In this document: positions 45,085 to 53,484 of the stretch, one piece after another | Layout of the letters: every line of letters begins with the position of its first letter | Numbering within the stretch: the stretch's first letter is position 1 | Source: Psychrosphaera aestuarii | GTDB lineage: Bacteria; Pseudomonadota; Gammaproteobacteria; Enterobacterales; Alteromonadaceae | NCBI RefSeq assembly: GCF_017948405.1 | Contig: NZ_CP072844.1 | Location: 2,170,001 to 2,234,000, forward strand | Length of the DNA: 64,000 bases | Direction: 5' to 3' | Notes under the pieces: generated by a model | The model's input: only the letters and a program-made list of their open reading frames with translations | Databases searched by the model: none | What the model was told of the DNA's origin: nothing | Translations under genes and position numbers: made by a program

Positions 45085-46218
45085 CTATCGTCCATCCCCT
45101 TCCCATCTAAACATCACAGTCCCAGCCGTTAAAAACACGACTATCATGCCTATTAGCGTCAACACATGATGTTTTATGTCCATCAGGCTAGCGCCTTCAG
45201 TCATAATAGCTCGAGCCCCTTCCACCAAATGCGTCAACGGAAGGAACTGGGAAATTGTTTGAATAAACTCTGGGCTGCCTTCAAGTGAGAACCACACTCC
45301 AGACAAAATCATCATCGGCCAGGTCGCTAGGTTTAGAAGGCCCCCGGTGAGCTCTTCACTTCTCGATCGAGAGGCGATCATTAGGCCCAAAGATATAAGT
45401 GAAAATGCGCCAAGTGCAGCAACAACAATAAGGTCTAAATAGCTACCCAACATATAAAAGTCGAACAATAGGTCGCAACCAATAAATACCATCGAGGACA
45501 AAAACATGACAATCATTAAACGAGAAACGACTTGCGCTGTTAAAAACTCTAGCGCCGTGACCGGCGTTGCATTTAAACGTTTTAATACCATGTTTTTACG
45601 ATAACGAACAATGACATAGCCAACTCCGAACAAGCAGCTGAACATCATATTCATACCTAAAATACCAGGTAAAACCCAATCTAAATAACGAATTTGTCGC
45701 CCATCAACCGTTTGTTGCTGCCAGTTCGTGTTGGTTTGTTGATTCGAAGCCAAGCCGTTTTTATCAAATTGACCTTCAACCGTAGCGTCAGAGTTACTTT
45801 CTTGCACATTAAGCGACGATGCCAACAGCAACTTCTCGACAAAATAGCCATTTGGTGATGACTCATTTAACCAGTATTGCTTCTTTTTAAAATCTACTAA
45901 AAGATCAAGTCTATGCTGATGGAGCTTTGATAATGCCTTTTTAGAGTCTTTATAATCGACAAATTCAATGTATTTTGTTTGTAAAAACGGATGAGGTTGC
46001 AGCTGAACAGACGATGCTGATTCAGAAGGTAACAAAGACTCTGAGTTTAAAACCCCCACCTTGTATACATCTTTACCATCACCAGAAAAAACTACGGCAA
46101 AACCGACCAACAAAAGAACAGGAAAGATCACACTCCAAGCGAGCGATGAGCGATCTCGAAAAAACTCTAAATTACGAGCTTTTAAGATGGCATAAAATCG
46201 AGTGAAAAAGACCTTCAT
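45085..46218 (-). CDS. ABC-2 type transporter permease
   Basis: A 377-residue permease of the ABC-2/YhhJ type. One helix near 25-45 precedes a large extracytoplasmic loop (about 50-175), and five further helices follow (near 182-205, 230-250, 255-280, 290-315 and 345-365). The NATPVTALEFLTAQV segment, a coupling helix, lies at about 217-230. It is translationally coupled to the ATPase gene, with a 4-base overlap, and likely forms a transporter with it. The substrate is unknown. Confidence 0.9.
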   Translation of the reverse strand: MKVFFTRFYAILKARNLEFFRDRSSLAWSVIFPVLLLVGFAVVFSGDGKDVYKVGVLNSESLLPSESASSVQLQPHPFLQTKYIEFVDYKDSKKALSKLHQHRLDLLVDFKKKQYWLNESSPNGYFVEKLLLASSLNVQESNSDATVEGQFDKNGLASNQQTNTNWQQQTVDGRQIRYLDWVLPGILGMNMMFSCLFGVGYVIVRYRKNMVLKRLNATPVTALEFLTAQVVSRLMIVMFLSSMVFIGCDLLFDFYMLGSYLDLIVVAALGAFSLISLGLMIASRSRSEELTGGLLNLATWPMMILSGVWFSLEGSPEFIQTISQFLPLTHLVEGARAIMTEGASLMDIKHHVLTLIGMIVVFLTAGTVMFRWEGDGR

Positions 46219-47108
46219 GGCTTCTGAGCCTCCGTTAATTGGTGTCCGGTCAACTTAATGAATAAATCATCAAGGTTTGCTGATTTAACCTGCAAGCCGT
46301 CTAATTTAACGCCTTTTTTGAGTAAATCTGAGATAGAAAGCTCAACATCTTGTGCATCAATATCAACATGATGGTGGCCAAATGGTCGGCCAATTTGCTC
46401 AACGTCATAGTCGCCCAAGTTCTCTACCGGCAAACGAATTATCGCACCGGAAAAATGCTGATTTAATAAGCGCGATGGCGTGTCTTGCGCAATAATAGCG
46501 CCTTGGTCCATGATCACGATGTCATCACATAAATATTCAGCCTCATCCATATAATGTGTTGTTAAGATCACCGTTTTGCCTTGCTGTTTAATCTTGGTGA
46601 TCAAATCCCAGAAATTTCGGCGAGCATGCGGATCTAAACCTGTCGTCGGTTCATCCAAGAACAAAATTTTAGGATCGTTTATAAGTGCAAGAGCCAATAG
46701 CAAACGTTGTTTTTGACCTCCTGATAATTTTTGATGACGGCGTTTTTCAATTTCGACAAGATTGCACATCTCCATCACCGCTTGTTTGCTGGCTGCATTT
46801 GGATAAAACGCACCAAACAGATCTAACGTTTCCCCAACGGTTAAAAAATCTTGCAATGCGGTATGCTGAAACTGAATACCGATTTCTTTCAGTGATTCCT
46901 TATCAAGCGGCTGTCCGAAAAACGAGATTTCACCACTAGAAGGTTGAATCAAGCCTTCCATCATTTCAATAGTCGTTGTTTTACCAGCGCCGTTTGGGCC
47001 TAACAAACCAAAACATCGCCCTTGCTCAACGCTAAATGACACACCTTTAACGGCTTCAACGTCATCGTATTTTTTACTGAGGCTTTTGACCTCGACCACT
47101 GCTGGCAT
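46215..47108 (-). CDS. ABC transporter ATP-binding protein
   Basis: A 297-residue ATPase: Walker A LLGPNGAGKTTTIEMMEG (near 34-51), signature LSGGQKQRLLLALAL (near 129) and Walker B ILFLDEPTTGLDP (near 150), then LTTHYMDEAE with the switch His. It shares a 4-base overlap with the permease gene downstream, so the pair is an operon. The C-terminal extension (residues 220-297) resembles that of drug/daunorubicin-type exporters. Substrate unknown. Confidence 0.93.
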   Translation of the reverse strand: MPAVVEVKSLSKKYDDVEAVKGVSFSVEQGRCFGLLGPNGAGKTTTIEMMEGLIQPSSGEISFFGQPLDKESLKEIGIQFQHTALQDFLTVGETLDLFGAFYPNAASKQAVMEMCNLVEIEKRRHQKLSGGQKQRLLLALALINDPKILFLDEPTTGLDPHARRNFWDLITKIKQQGKTVILTTHYMDEAEYLCDDIVIMDQGAIIAQDTPSRLLNQHFSGAIIRLPVENLGDYDVEQIGRPFGHHHVDIDAQDVELSISDLLKKGVKLDGLQVKSANLDDLFIKLTGHQLTEAQKP

Positions 47109-47252
47109 GTTAATTTCTCCACATGGCGTGATTAATTTTATTTGTTAGCGACTTGCCAACATCATTAACACGATTAGACACCAATTCTTCATTTCTATCT
47201 AGCGCTTTGATTGCTAGAATAAAGCGATTAAAACTCAACTATTTGCAAAAGT

Positions 47253-47984
47253 ATGCGGATCCCAAGAATATATCACCCTTCTCAAATTGAATTAGACACG
47301 CCTTTTGAACTCGACGCCGATGCGGCGAATCATGTTGGTCGTGTACTGCGAATGACAGCCGAACAAGAGCTGGCCTTGTTTTGTGGCGATGGTTTTGATT
47401 ATCAAACCGTTATTACCAACGTGACCAAAAAGCATGTGGAAGTCGTTGCAAAAAACAAAATATCCGTACAAAACGAAAGTCCTCTTTCAATTCATCTTGC
47501 CCAAGGTATTTCACGCGGTGACAAAATGGACTTTACCATTCAAAAGTCAGTAGAACTTGGAATTACCGACATCACACCTATCTTTACGGAGCGATGTGGC
47601 GTTAAGCTCAAAGGTGAGCGACTAGATAAAAAACATCAGCAGTGGCAAAAAATAGCTATTGCAGCCTGTGAGCAGTCAGGTCGAGCGTTTGTGCCTACCA
47701 TCCATAGGCCAATTGAGTTTAAAGAATTTATTGAACAAAAAACTGAACAGCTAAAGTTGAATTTGCACCCTCGTGCCTCCATTTCCGTATCATCACTTAC
47801 AATGCCTGAAACCGGTGTAAGATTTGTAATCGGTCCGGAAGGCGGTCTTAACGACCAAGAAATTGAAGCTGCAAACAGCGCAGGATATCAAGACATTCTA
47901 ATGGGGCCTCGAATTCTGCGTACAGAAACAGCCGCATTAACTTTGTTAACCGCGCTGCAAGTTAAGTTTGGTGACTTGGCTTAG
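47253..47984 (+). CDS. rsmE: 16S rRNA m3U1498 methyltransferase RsmE
   Basis: A 243-residue SPOUT-fold methyltransferase acting on U1498 of 16S rRNA. The SAM-binding knot is seen in RFVIGPEGGLNDQEI (near 190-204) and MGPRILRTETAALTLL (near 217-232); an N-terminal PUA-like domain (LFCGDGFDYQ) precedes it. It is divergent from the ABC operon. The last eight codons (VKFGDLA plus stop) are the first unit of a degenerate tandem repeat that continues past the stop codon. Confidence 0.95.
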   Translation: MRIPRIYHPSQIELDTPFELDADAANHVGRVLRMTAEQELALFCGDGFDYQTVITNVTKKHVEVVAKNKISVQNESPLSIHLAQGISRGDKMDFTIQKSVELGITDITPIFTERCGVKLKGERLDKKHQQWQKIAIAACEQSGRAFVPTIHRPIEFKEFIEQKTEQLKLNLHPRASISVSSLTMPETGVRFVIGPEGGLNDQEIEAANSAGYQDILMGPRILRTETAALTLLTALQVKFGDLA

Positions 47985-48070
47985 GTAAAACTCGGTGACT
48001 TAGCTTAGGTAAGCTTGGTGACTTGACTTAGGTAAAACTCGGTGACTTAACATCGATGAAGTTTGACGAC
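47961..48070 (+). repeat. Degenerate 24-base tandem repeat from the rsmE 3' end
   Basis: About 4.5 units of 23-24 bases: 47961-47984, 47985-48008, 48009-48031, 48032-48055 and a partial one. Each carries GGTGACTT and most carry CTTAGGTAA. The first unit encodes the end of RsmE and its stop. Confidence 0.88.
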
Positions 48071-48122
48071 GTGTTACATCGGTACAATACGCATTTCAAA
48101 ATGAACTAAAAACGGAACAACT

Positions 48123-49076
48123 ATGACAATTAAACTCGGTATCGTGATGGATCCCATCAAAGACATTAACATCAAAAAAGACTCTAGTTTTGCGATGTTA
48201 CTTGAAGCTCAATCTCGGGGTTATGAGTTGTTCTATTTAGAAATGAAAGACTTATATCTGCGTGACGGGCGTGCGTTTGGTAAATGTAAACCGTTAACCG
48301 TTCGTTACGACTTTGACGACTATTACTCTCTTGGTGATGTTAAAACGATGCCACTGGGCGATCTTGACGTCATTTTAATGCGCAAAGATCCTCCGTTTGA
48401 TACAGAGTTTGTTTATGCAACCTACATGTTAGAGCGAGCAGAAGACGAAGGCACGTTAGTTGTCAACAAACCACAAAGCCTGCGTGATGCCAACGAAAAG
48501 TTATACACCAGCTGGTTTGCCGAGTTTATTCCACCAACACTAGTTACTCGCGATGCCAGTTTAATAAAAGATTTTTATCAAGAGCACGGCGATATTATCT
48601 TAAAGCCATTAGATGGTATGGGCGGCGCATCAATATTTAGAGTTAAAAAAGGCGATCCTAATCTCTCTGTGATCATAGAGACGTTAACCGCGCACAGTGA
48701 ACAATATGCCATGATACAGGCCTTCATTCCTGATATTAGCAATGGCGACAAACGTATTTTAATTGTTGATGGCGAACCGATGCCATATACCCTCGCCCGC
48801 ATTCCGGCCAAAGGTGAAACCCGCGGTAATTTAGCTGCAGGAGGCCGCGGTGAAGCGCGACCATTAAGCGATACCGATTGGAAAATTGCCAATGCTATTG
48901 GACCTAAATTAAAAGAAAAAGGGTTGATTTTTGTTGGTCTTGACGTGATTGGTGACTGCGTTACTGAAATTAACGTCACTAGCCCTACGTGTATCCGAGA
49001 AATTGAAGGCGCGTTTGATATAAGCATTACCGGCCACTTATTTGATGCAATAGAAAAGCGCATCACCGAAAAATAG
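48123..49076 (+). CDS. gshB: Glutathione synthetase
   Basis: A 317-residue ATP-grasp enzyme for the second step of glutathione synthesis (gamma-glutamylcysteine plus glycine). Landmarks are GIVMDPIKDINIKKDSS at the start, KPQSLRDANEKLY (near 117), KPLDGMGGASIFR (near 161), GDKRILIVDGEP (near 215) and the closing NVTSPTCIREIE (near 283). Length matches E. coli GshB (316). yqgE follows 44 bases downstream, the conserved gshB-yqgE-yqgF order. Confidence 0.97.
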   Translation: MTIKLGIVMDPIKDINIKKDSSFAMLLEAQSRGYELFYLEMKDLYLRDGRAFGKCKPLTVRYDFDDYYSLGDVKTMPLGDLDVILMRKDPPFDTEFVYATYMLERAEDEGTLVVNKPQSLRDANEKLYTSWFAEFIPPTLVTRDASLIKDFYQEHGDIILKPLDGMGGASIFRVKKGDPNLSVIIETLTAHSEQYAMIQAFIPDISNGDKRILIVDGEPMPYTLARIPAKGETRGNLAAGGRGEARPLSDTDWKIANAIGPKLKEKGLIFVGLDVIGDCVTEINVTSPTCIREIEGAFDISITGHLFDAIEKRITEK

Positions 49077-49120
49077 TCACACAATTAACAGTGAATTAAA
49101 TATAGGCGTATTGAATTTCA

Positions 49121-49699
49121 ATGAGTTTAAAAATTAACAGTAGTCTTAGTCTTACTAATCAATTTCTTATCGCCATGCCGTCGATGGACGATGGTTACTT
49201 TGAGCGTACACTAACTTACATTTGTGAGCATGACGAAAATGGCGCAATGGGTTTGGTGGTTAATAAGCAAACCGACATGTCGGTTCGACACCTACTATCC
49301 GAGATTCAAATTGATTTACCAGAGTCTTCACCACTACAAGAGCAAAAAGTCCTTTCTGGCGGACCTGTGCAAGTAGACCGTGGTTTTGTATTACATAACG
49401 GCAACCGCCTTTGGTCATCCAGCCTACAACTCAAGAATAACTTTGTGGTCACTACCTCAAAGGACATATTAGAGAACTTGGGTACAGATGAAGGGCCGCT
49501 GGACTTTGTTGTCACCCTTGGTTATGCCGGTTGGGGTGCAGGCCAGCTAGAAGATGAAATCGCCAACAACTCATGGCTTACTGTTAATGCCGATCCTGAA
49601 CTTATCTTTAATGCACCAATCGAACAGCGTTGGGAATTGGCGGTACAAAAGCTTGGTATCGACAGCAGTCAATTATCCCACTTTGCAGGGCACGCATAA
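49121..49699 (+). CDS. yqgE: UPF0301 protein YqgE
   Basis: A 192-residue protein of the YqgE/AlgH (UPF0301) family. Diagnostic residues are [36 protein letters not shown] (in parts, from residue 13) and [13 protein letters not shown] (near 81). [22 protein letters not shown] (in parts, near 127) closes the fold. Its molecular role is not settled. It overlaps yqgF by one base (TAATG), so the two are translationally coupled. Confidence 0.94.
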   Translation: MSLKINSSLSLTNQFLIAMPSMDDGYFERTLTYICEHDENGAMGLVVNKQTDMSVRHLLSEIQIDLPESSPLQEQKVLSGGPVQVDRGFVLHNGNRLWSSSLQLKNNFVVTTSKDILENLGTDEGPLDFVVTLGYAGWGAGQLEDEIANNSWLTVNADPELIFNAPIEQRWELAVQKLGIDSSQLSHFAGHA

Positions 49700-50133
49700 T
49701 GTCAGAGCAATCAACTCAGCCACAAACGATTATGGGTATCGACTTTGGTACAGGTAGTATCGGTTTTGCCATTGGCCAGTCATTAACCGGCACCGGCTCA
49801 CCAATCAAAGCGCTAAAAGCCAAAGAAGGCGTTCCAAACTGGGACGAAGTAGAAAAGCTGCTGAAAGAGTGGCAACCCGACTTAGTGGTAGTGGGATTGC
49901 CTTTGAATATGGACGGTACAGAGCAGTTGGTGACGCAGAAGGCGAAAAAATTTGCCAACCGCGTTCATGGCCGATTTGGTGTTCAAATACATATGCACGA
50001 CGAACGCCTTAGCACCACAGATGCCAAGGCCAGCTTATTTGCCAGTGGCGGCTATAAAAACCTTAAAAAAGGTAATGTCGATGCTCAATCTGCCGTTGTT
50101 ATTTTAGAAAGCTATTTCGAGTCGCTTTATTAA
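49699..50133 (+). CDS. yqgF: RuvX/YqgF family Holliday-junction-resolvase-fold protein
   Basis: A 144-residue RNase H-fold protein; the homologue acts in 16S rRNA 5' end processing and as a predicted resolvase. Visible motifs are [16 protein letters not shown] (near 11-26, catalytic Asp), [12 protein letters not shown] (near 63) and [10 protein letters not shown] (near 101). [13 protein letters not shown] near the end carries the last acidic site. The start is ATG 49699 overlapping the yqgE stop; a longer frame starting inside yqgE is not supported. Confidence 0.94.
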   Translation: MSEQSTQPQTIMGIDFGTGSIGFAIGQSLTGTGSPIKALKAKEGVPNWDEVEKLLKEWQPDLVVVGLPLNMDGTEQLVTQKAKKFANRVHGRFGVQIHMHDERLSTTDAKASLFASGGYKNLKKGNVDAQSAVVILESYFESLY

Positions 50134-50136
50134 CAA

Positions 50137-50988
50137 CTAATCTATCTCGTCCAGTAATGCATCGTCTAACTGAAACTCTTCTTTGATTGGCGGATTACCA
50201 TCGTAAATTTTGTAGTTCACGTTTTGAAAATAGGCCTCTTTCACGAAGATGTAAGAGTCTGTTGAGTTATTGATCATTTGCTCTTGTTGGATCAAGTCAG
50301 CACGAGTGTAAACTGCTTTAATACCCGTCTTCACCAAGTTCCAAGGCCAATCAATTAAATACATCGGGAAAATTTGGCCGTCAACAAAGTCACCTACACC
50401 ATCTCGAACGGTTGTTGGACCATAACCAGGCAACATCAAAAATGGACCATCGCCTACGTTAGCCGTCACCGCTAATGTTTGGCCAAAATCCTCTTTGTGC
50501 TGAACTAAGCCCATATGATTAGCAACATCAAAAAATCCAAGTAAGCCAACGGTCGAATTAATTAAAAAGCGCCCTGTTGCAACGCCTGTCTTTTTAAGTT
50601 TTCCCTGCAATAAGCTATTCAATGCGTAACCCGGCTCTTCTAGGTTAGTCACGAAACTACGAACGCTTGTTTGCGCACCTTGAGGTAGAGATGTGTATCC
50701 AACCGCTAGTGGTCGAAGTAAATATTTATCAAGTATTTCCCAGTTAAAGTGCCATAAATCACGGTTAATACTCTCTAGCGGGTCTCGCTCATCGGCATAA
50801 GTCGGGATCGACGCCGTTAGTGGCGCATCTTCTATTTGCGCATCTACAGGCACAGCCGCTATTTTAGGTGACTCATTGACAGTAGATTGCGCATCTTGCT
50901 GGGCTTGGGTGTTAGTCGGTTGTTGTGCACATGCTGTTGTTAGCGCCAATAAGGCTGCTATAAAAAAACCTTTTAAAGAGGTACTCAT
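50137..50988 (-). CDS. mlaA: MlaA (VacJ) outer-membrane phospholipid lipoprotein
   Basis: A 283-residue lipoprotein of the Mla pathway, which removes phospholipid from the outer leaflet. The lipobox is TTAC (Cys20). Family motifs are DPLESINRDLWHFNWEILDKYLLRPLAVGY (in parts, from residue 70), TNLEEPGYALNSLLQG, RFLINSTVGLLGFFDVA (near 141) and LPGYGPTTVRDGVGDFVDG (in parts, near 184). The mlaFEDCB genes are not in the window. Its start overlaps the ccmI stop by 4 bases, so here it is attached to the end of a cytochrome c maturation operon. Confidence 0.95.
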   Translation of the reverse strand: MSTSLKGFFIAALLALTTACAQQPTNTQAQQDAQSTVNESPKIAAVPVDAQIEDAPLTASIPTYADERDPLESINRDLWHFNWEILDKYLLRPLAVGYTSLPQGAQTSVRSFVTNLEEPGYALNSLLQGKLKKTGVATGRFLINSTVGLLGFFDVANHMGLVQHKEDFGQTLAVTANVGDGPFLMLPGYGPTTVRDGVGDFVDGQIFPMYLIDWPWNLVKTGIKAVYTRADLIQQEQMINNSTDSYIFVKEAYFQNVNYKIYDGNPPIKEEFQLDDALLDEID

Positions 50989-52310
50989 TTACCTTCCTTT
51001 TTAATATTCAGTACTACTGTGTCATCGCTTGGTAACATCAAATTAGCAAGTGTCGCTTCTAAGTCGCCGGTTTGAAGAGGCGCTTCATCATCTATCGACA
51101 AACGAGCAAATAGCTCGACGCTAGGCTGGTTTGCTAAGGACATTGACGGCACCATTACATCACTTTCAGTCAACGTAATGTTGAATGTGTTATTTGTAAA
51201 CATGTCCTTTGTAACAGGAATTTTCTTAACCGCTAAAGGCATAGGCAAACCTGGCTTTTTAGCAAAAACAAACAAAGTCTTAAACTCGTTCAAATTAACA
51301 CTAGCGGAAATAACAACGTCTATATTGATAGACACATCAATTCGGTTTGCAACGTCAACAGGGGTCGTATCTGCATTGTTTGTATCCACCGCGTTTAACG
51401 ACAAATAGTCGATTCGTTGCTGAACGGCTTGATATCGATTGTCATTTGGCGACATCACTCGCGAGACCAGCTTAAATCCGGTTAGCGACTCAGTAAACTG
51501 CTCGTCTAACATTTGCCCTTCTGCAACGAGTATCAACGCAGTTAGATTTTGTGGATCAAGCGTTAACACATTATTTAACACACGAATTGAGCGCTTATAA
51601 TCGCCCGGTTCACCGTTTTGCTGCAATGCCGTCGCTAAGCTAACCATATTGCCAATACTGTTTGGATCCATCCGATAAGACTTATCAAACGCATCAATGG
51701 CGCCATTTAAATCACCTAACAGTTGCAAATTTCGACCGAGTAACATCCAGCCGATAGCTTTTGGATCATGTTGCAATTTAGTTCGTAAACCTAGCGCAAA
51801 ATCACGTAAATCCTCATCAGACGGTGTTGCGTTTTGGTCGTTTAATACTTGAGACGTTAACACTGGCATACGCTCTAACGCGGCTTGCCATTGTACTAGC
51901 TTATCTTGCTCACCGTAGTAGTGATAAGCAGGAAAAACGACTGCAGCAACAATAACAATCGCTGCAATTAAGTACGTACGCATTAAACCTGCGCTCGACG
52001 CCTCTGATGGAACGGAATGTTTATCGCCGGCATCATCGTCGGCAACACCATCACTGGTTTGTTCTAGCTTTAATTCTGCTGTGGCCGTTAATTTAAGTTC
52101 AGTTACCGCAGCATCAAACTCCTGTTGGCTAAATTGACCGCGCTGTAACTCGCCTTCAAGTTCAGTTAAGCGACTTTTATACCAGTCAGACTTTAAGCCT
52201 TTCGCGCTTTGTGCACGGTTAAACTTCACAAATGGGATCACAACAAACAAACACGCGACCGCAAACATTAAAATAGTTAAGGTCCAAAACATCGAAAAAT
52301 TTAAACTCAT
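50985..52310 (-). CDS. ccmI: Cytochrome c maturation protein CcmI
   Basis: A 441-residue CcmI/CycH. Two membrane segments (about 6-27 and 112-130) hold a leucine-zipper-type loop between them; TPR repeats (about 175-300) follow, with NLQLLGDLNGAIDAFDKSYRMDP (in parts). The periplasmic TPR part holds apocytochrome c for CcmF/H. The C-terminal region (310-441) has the beta-rich extension found in the Shewanella/Alteromonas form. ccmI overlaps mlaA by 4 bases and is 3 bases from ccmH. Confidence 0.9.
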   Translation of the reverse strand: MSLNFSMFWTLTILMFAVACLFVVIPFVKFNRAQSAKGLKSDWYKSRLTELEGELQRGQFSQQEFDAAVTELKLTATAELKLEQTSDGVADDDAGDKHSVPSEASSAGLMRTYLIAAIVIVAAVVFPAYHYYGEQDKLVQWQAALERMPVLTSQVLNDQNATPSDEDLRDFALGLRTKLQHDPKAIGWMLLGRNLQLLGDLNGAIDAFDKSYRMDPNSIGNMVSLATALQQNGEPGDYKRSIRVLNNVLTLDPQNLTALILVAEGQMLDEQFTESLTGFKLVSRVMSPNDNRYQAVQQRIDYLSLNAVDTNNADTTPVDVANRIDVSINIDVVISASVNLNEFKTLFVFAKKPGLPMPLAVKKIPVTKDMFTNNTFNITLTESDVMVPSMSLANQPSVELFARLSIDDEAPLQTGDLEATLANLMLPSDDTVVLNIKKEGK

Positions 52311-52313
52311 GAT

Positions 52314-52886
52314 TTAACGGTTCTCTTGACGGTCAGAAGATTGATTTGATTTGCTCGCATCATCTAACAATTGTTCTAATTCAGCATCAATTGCACTTTT
52401 ATTGACTGCAGATACGTTGTTCGACGTCTCACTGGCAGAATGCAGATCAGTTGAAGAATGACGATAATTTTCATCGGCGTCGTTTTGTGTCATCCCTTCG
52501 TTTTGTGTACGACGTAATAACACCACAACACCAAATAAAATAAATGCAGCAGGCACCAACCACAGCATACTGGTTGCCAGCGTCATTGGCGGTTGATAGT
52601 GGGCAAATTGGCCATAACGGTCCACCATATAACCTATCACTTCATCTTTAGTGTAACCTTGATCGAGCAATTCTTTGGTTTTTACTCGCATATCACGAGC
52701 AATCACGGCATTACTATCAGCAATATTCTGGTTTTGGCATTTAGGACAACGTAATTCGACAATCAGCTCCTGATATTGCGCTTTTTGAACATCATCTTTA
52801 AACACAATCGTTTCTTCAGCATGTGCATTCAAACTAGCACCAAGTAACAAAACAAACGCCATAGCTGCGCTAATTACTTTAATCAT
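52314..52886 (-). CDS. ccmH: Cytochrome c maturation protein CcmH (CycL)
   Basis: A 190-residue membrane-anchored thiol oxidoreductase that reduces apocytochrome c. The family motif LRCPKCQNQNIADSNAVIARDMR (in parts; the cysteine pair is CPKC near 45-48) follows a signal anchor; a second helix (about 99-118) precedes a polar tail. The start is set at ATG 52886 because it overlaps the ccmG stop as ATGA; an in-frame alternative six codons upstream lies inside ccmG. The polar C-terminal tail (about 125-190) is longer than in the E. coli protein fragment alone. Confidence 0.93.
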   Translation of the reverse strand: MIKVISAAMAFVLLLGASLNAHAEETIVFKDDVQKAQYQELIVELRCPKCQNQNIADSNAVIARDMRVKTKELLDQGYTKDEVIGYMVDRYGQFAHYQPPMTLATSMLWLVPAAFILFGVVVLLRRTQNEGMTQNDADENYRHSSTDLHSASETSNNVSAVNKSAIDAELEQLLDDASKSNQSSDRQENR

Positions 52887-53482
52887 AGTGACACCTCGTT
52901 CCAAGCTGGCGCTATTTTATCTCGCCAAACACGCTCGTTTATATCCCCCATGTGATGCAGAACAATCACACCATTGGCATCAATAACAAAAGATTCAGGC
53001 GCACCACTTATACCTAAATTTAACGACAAGCTGCGATCCAAATCTAAAATATTAAACTCGTACGGATTACCTAACTGGCCCACCATGTTAGTTACATCTC
53101 GACGAATTTCGTTTACATCGGCAAACTCACCAAACGCAGGAGCATGATTTTGATCGTAATAAACACCAACGATGCGGACACCGTATTCTTGACGTAACTT
53201 GGTTAAATAAGGCAACTCGTATTTACAAGTTGTACACCAGGTACCCCAAACATTAATAATCATCGGCTTACCAATGACACTCTGGCGAGTATGAATTAAG
53301 GATTCATCGTACAAGTCTGGTAACGAAAACTCAGGCATAGGTCGATTAATTAAGGCCGACTCACGCTCATTAGGATCGCTAAATAAGCCTTTTAATAAAA
53401 ACACACATAGCACTGCAAAAATGGCCAAAGGTAAAAACGCGAGCTTGTTTTTAAACAAACCGGAAGACTGCTTATCCGACAT
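52883..53482 (-). CDS. ccmG: Cytochrome c maturation thioredoxin CcmG (DsbE)
   Basis: A 199-residue membrane-anchored thioredoxin-like protein that keeps the apocytochrome haem site reduced. One N-terminal helix (about 13-30), then PEFSLPDLYD and the active site NVWGTWCTTCKYELPYL (near 75-91). GISGAPESFVIDANGVI with the cis-Pro (here APES) lies near 152. ccmH overlaps its stop by 2 bases, and ccmF ends 3 bases upstream, so the order F-G-H-I is one operon. Confidence 0.95.
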   Translation of the reverse strand: MSDKQSSGLFKNKLAFLPLAIFAVLCVFLLKGLFSDPNERESALINRPMPEFSLPDLYDESLIHTRQSVIGKPMIINVWGTWCTTCKYELPYLTKLRQEYGVRIVGVYYDQNHAPAFGEFADVNEIRRDVTNMVGQLGNPYEFNILDLDRSLSLNLGISGAPESFVIDANGVIVLHHMGDINERVWRDKIAPAWNEVSL

Positions 53483-53484
53483 GA

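Noticed and set aside
40266..47108. Antibiotic or bacteriocin island around the two ABC systems
   Set aside because: No precursor peptide, modification enzyme or immunity gene lies nearby; both systems are ordinary ABC-2 types with unknown substrates.
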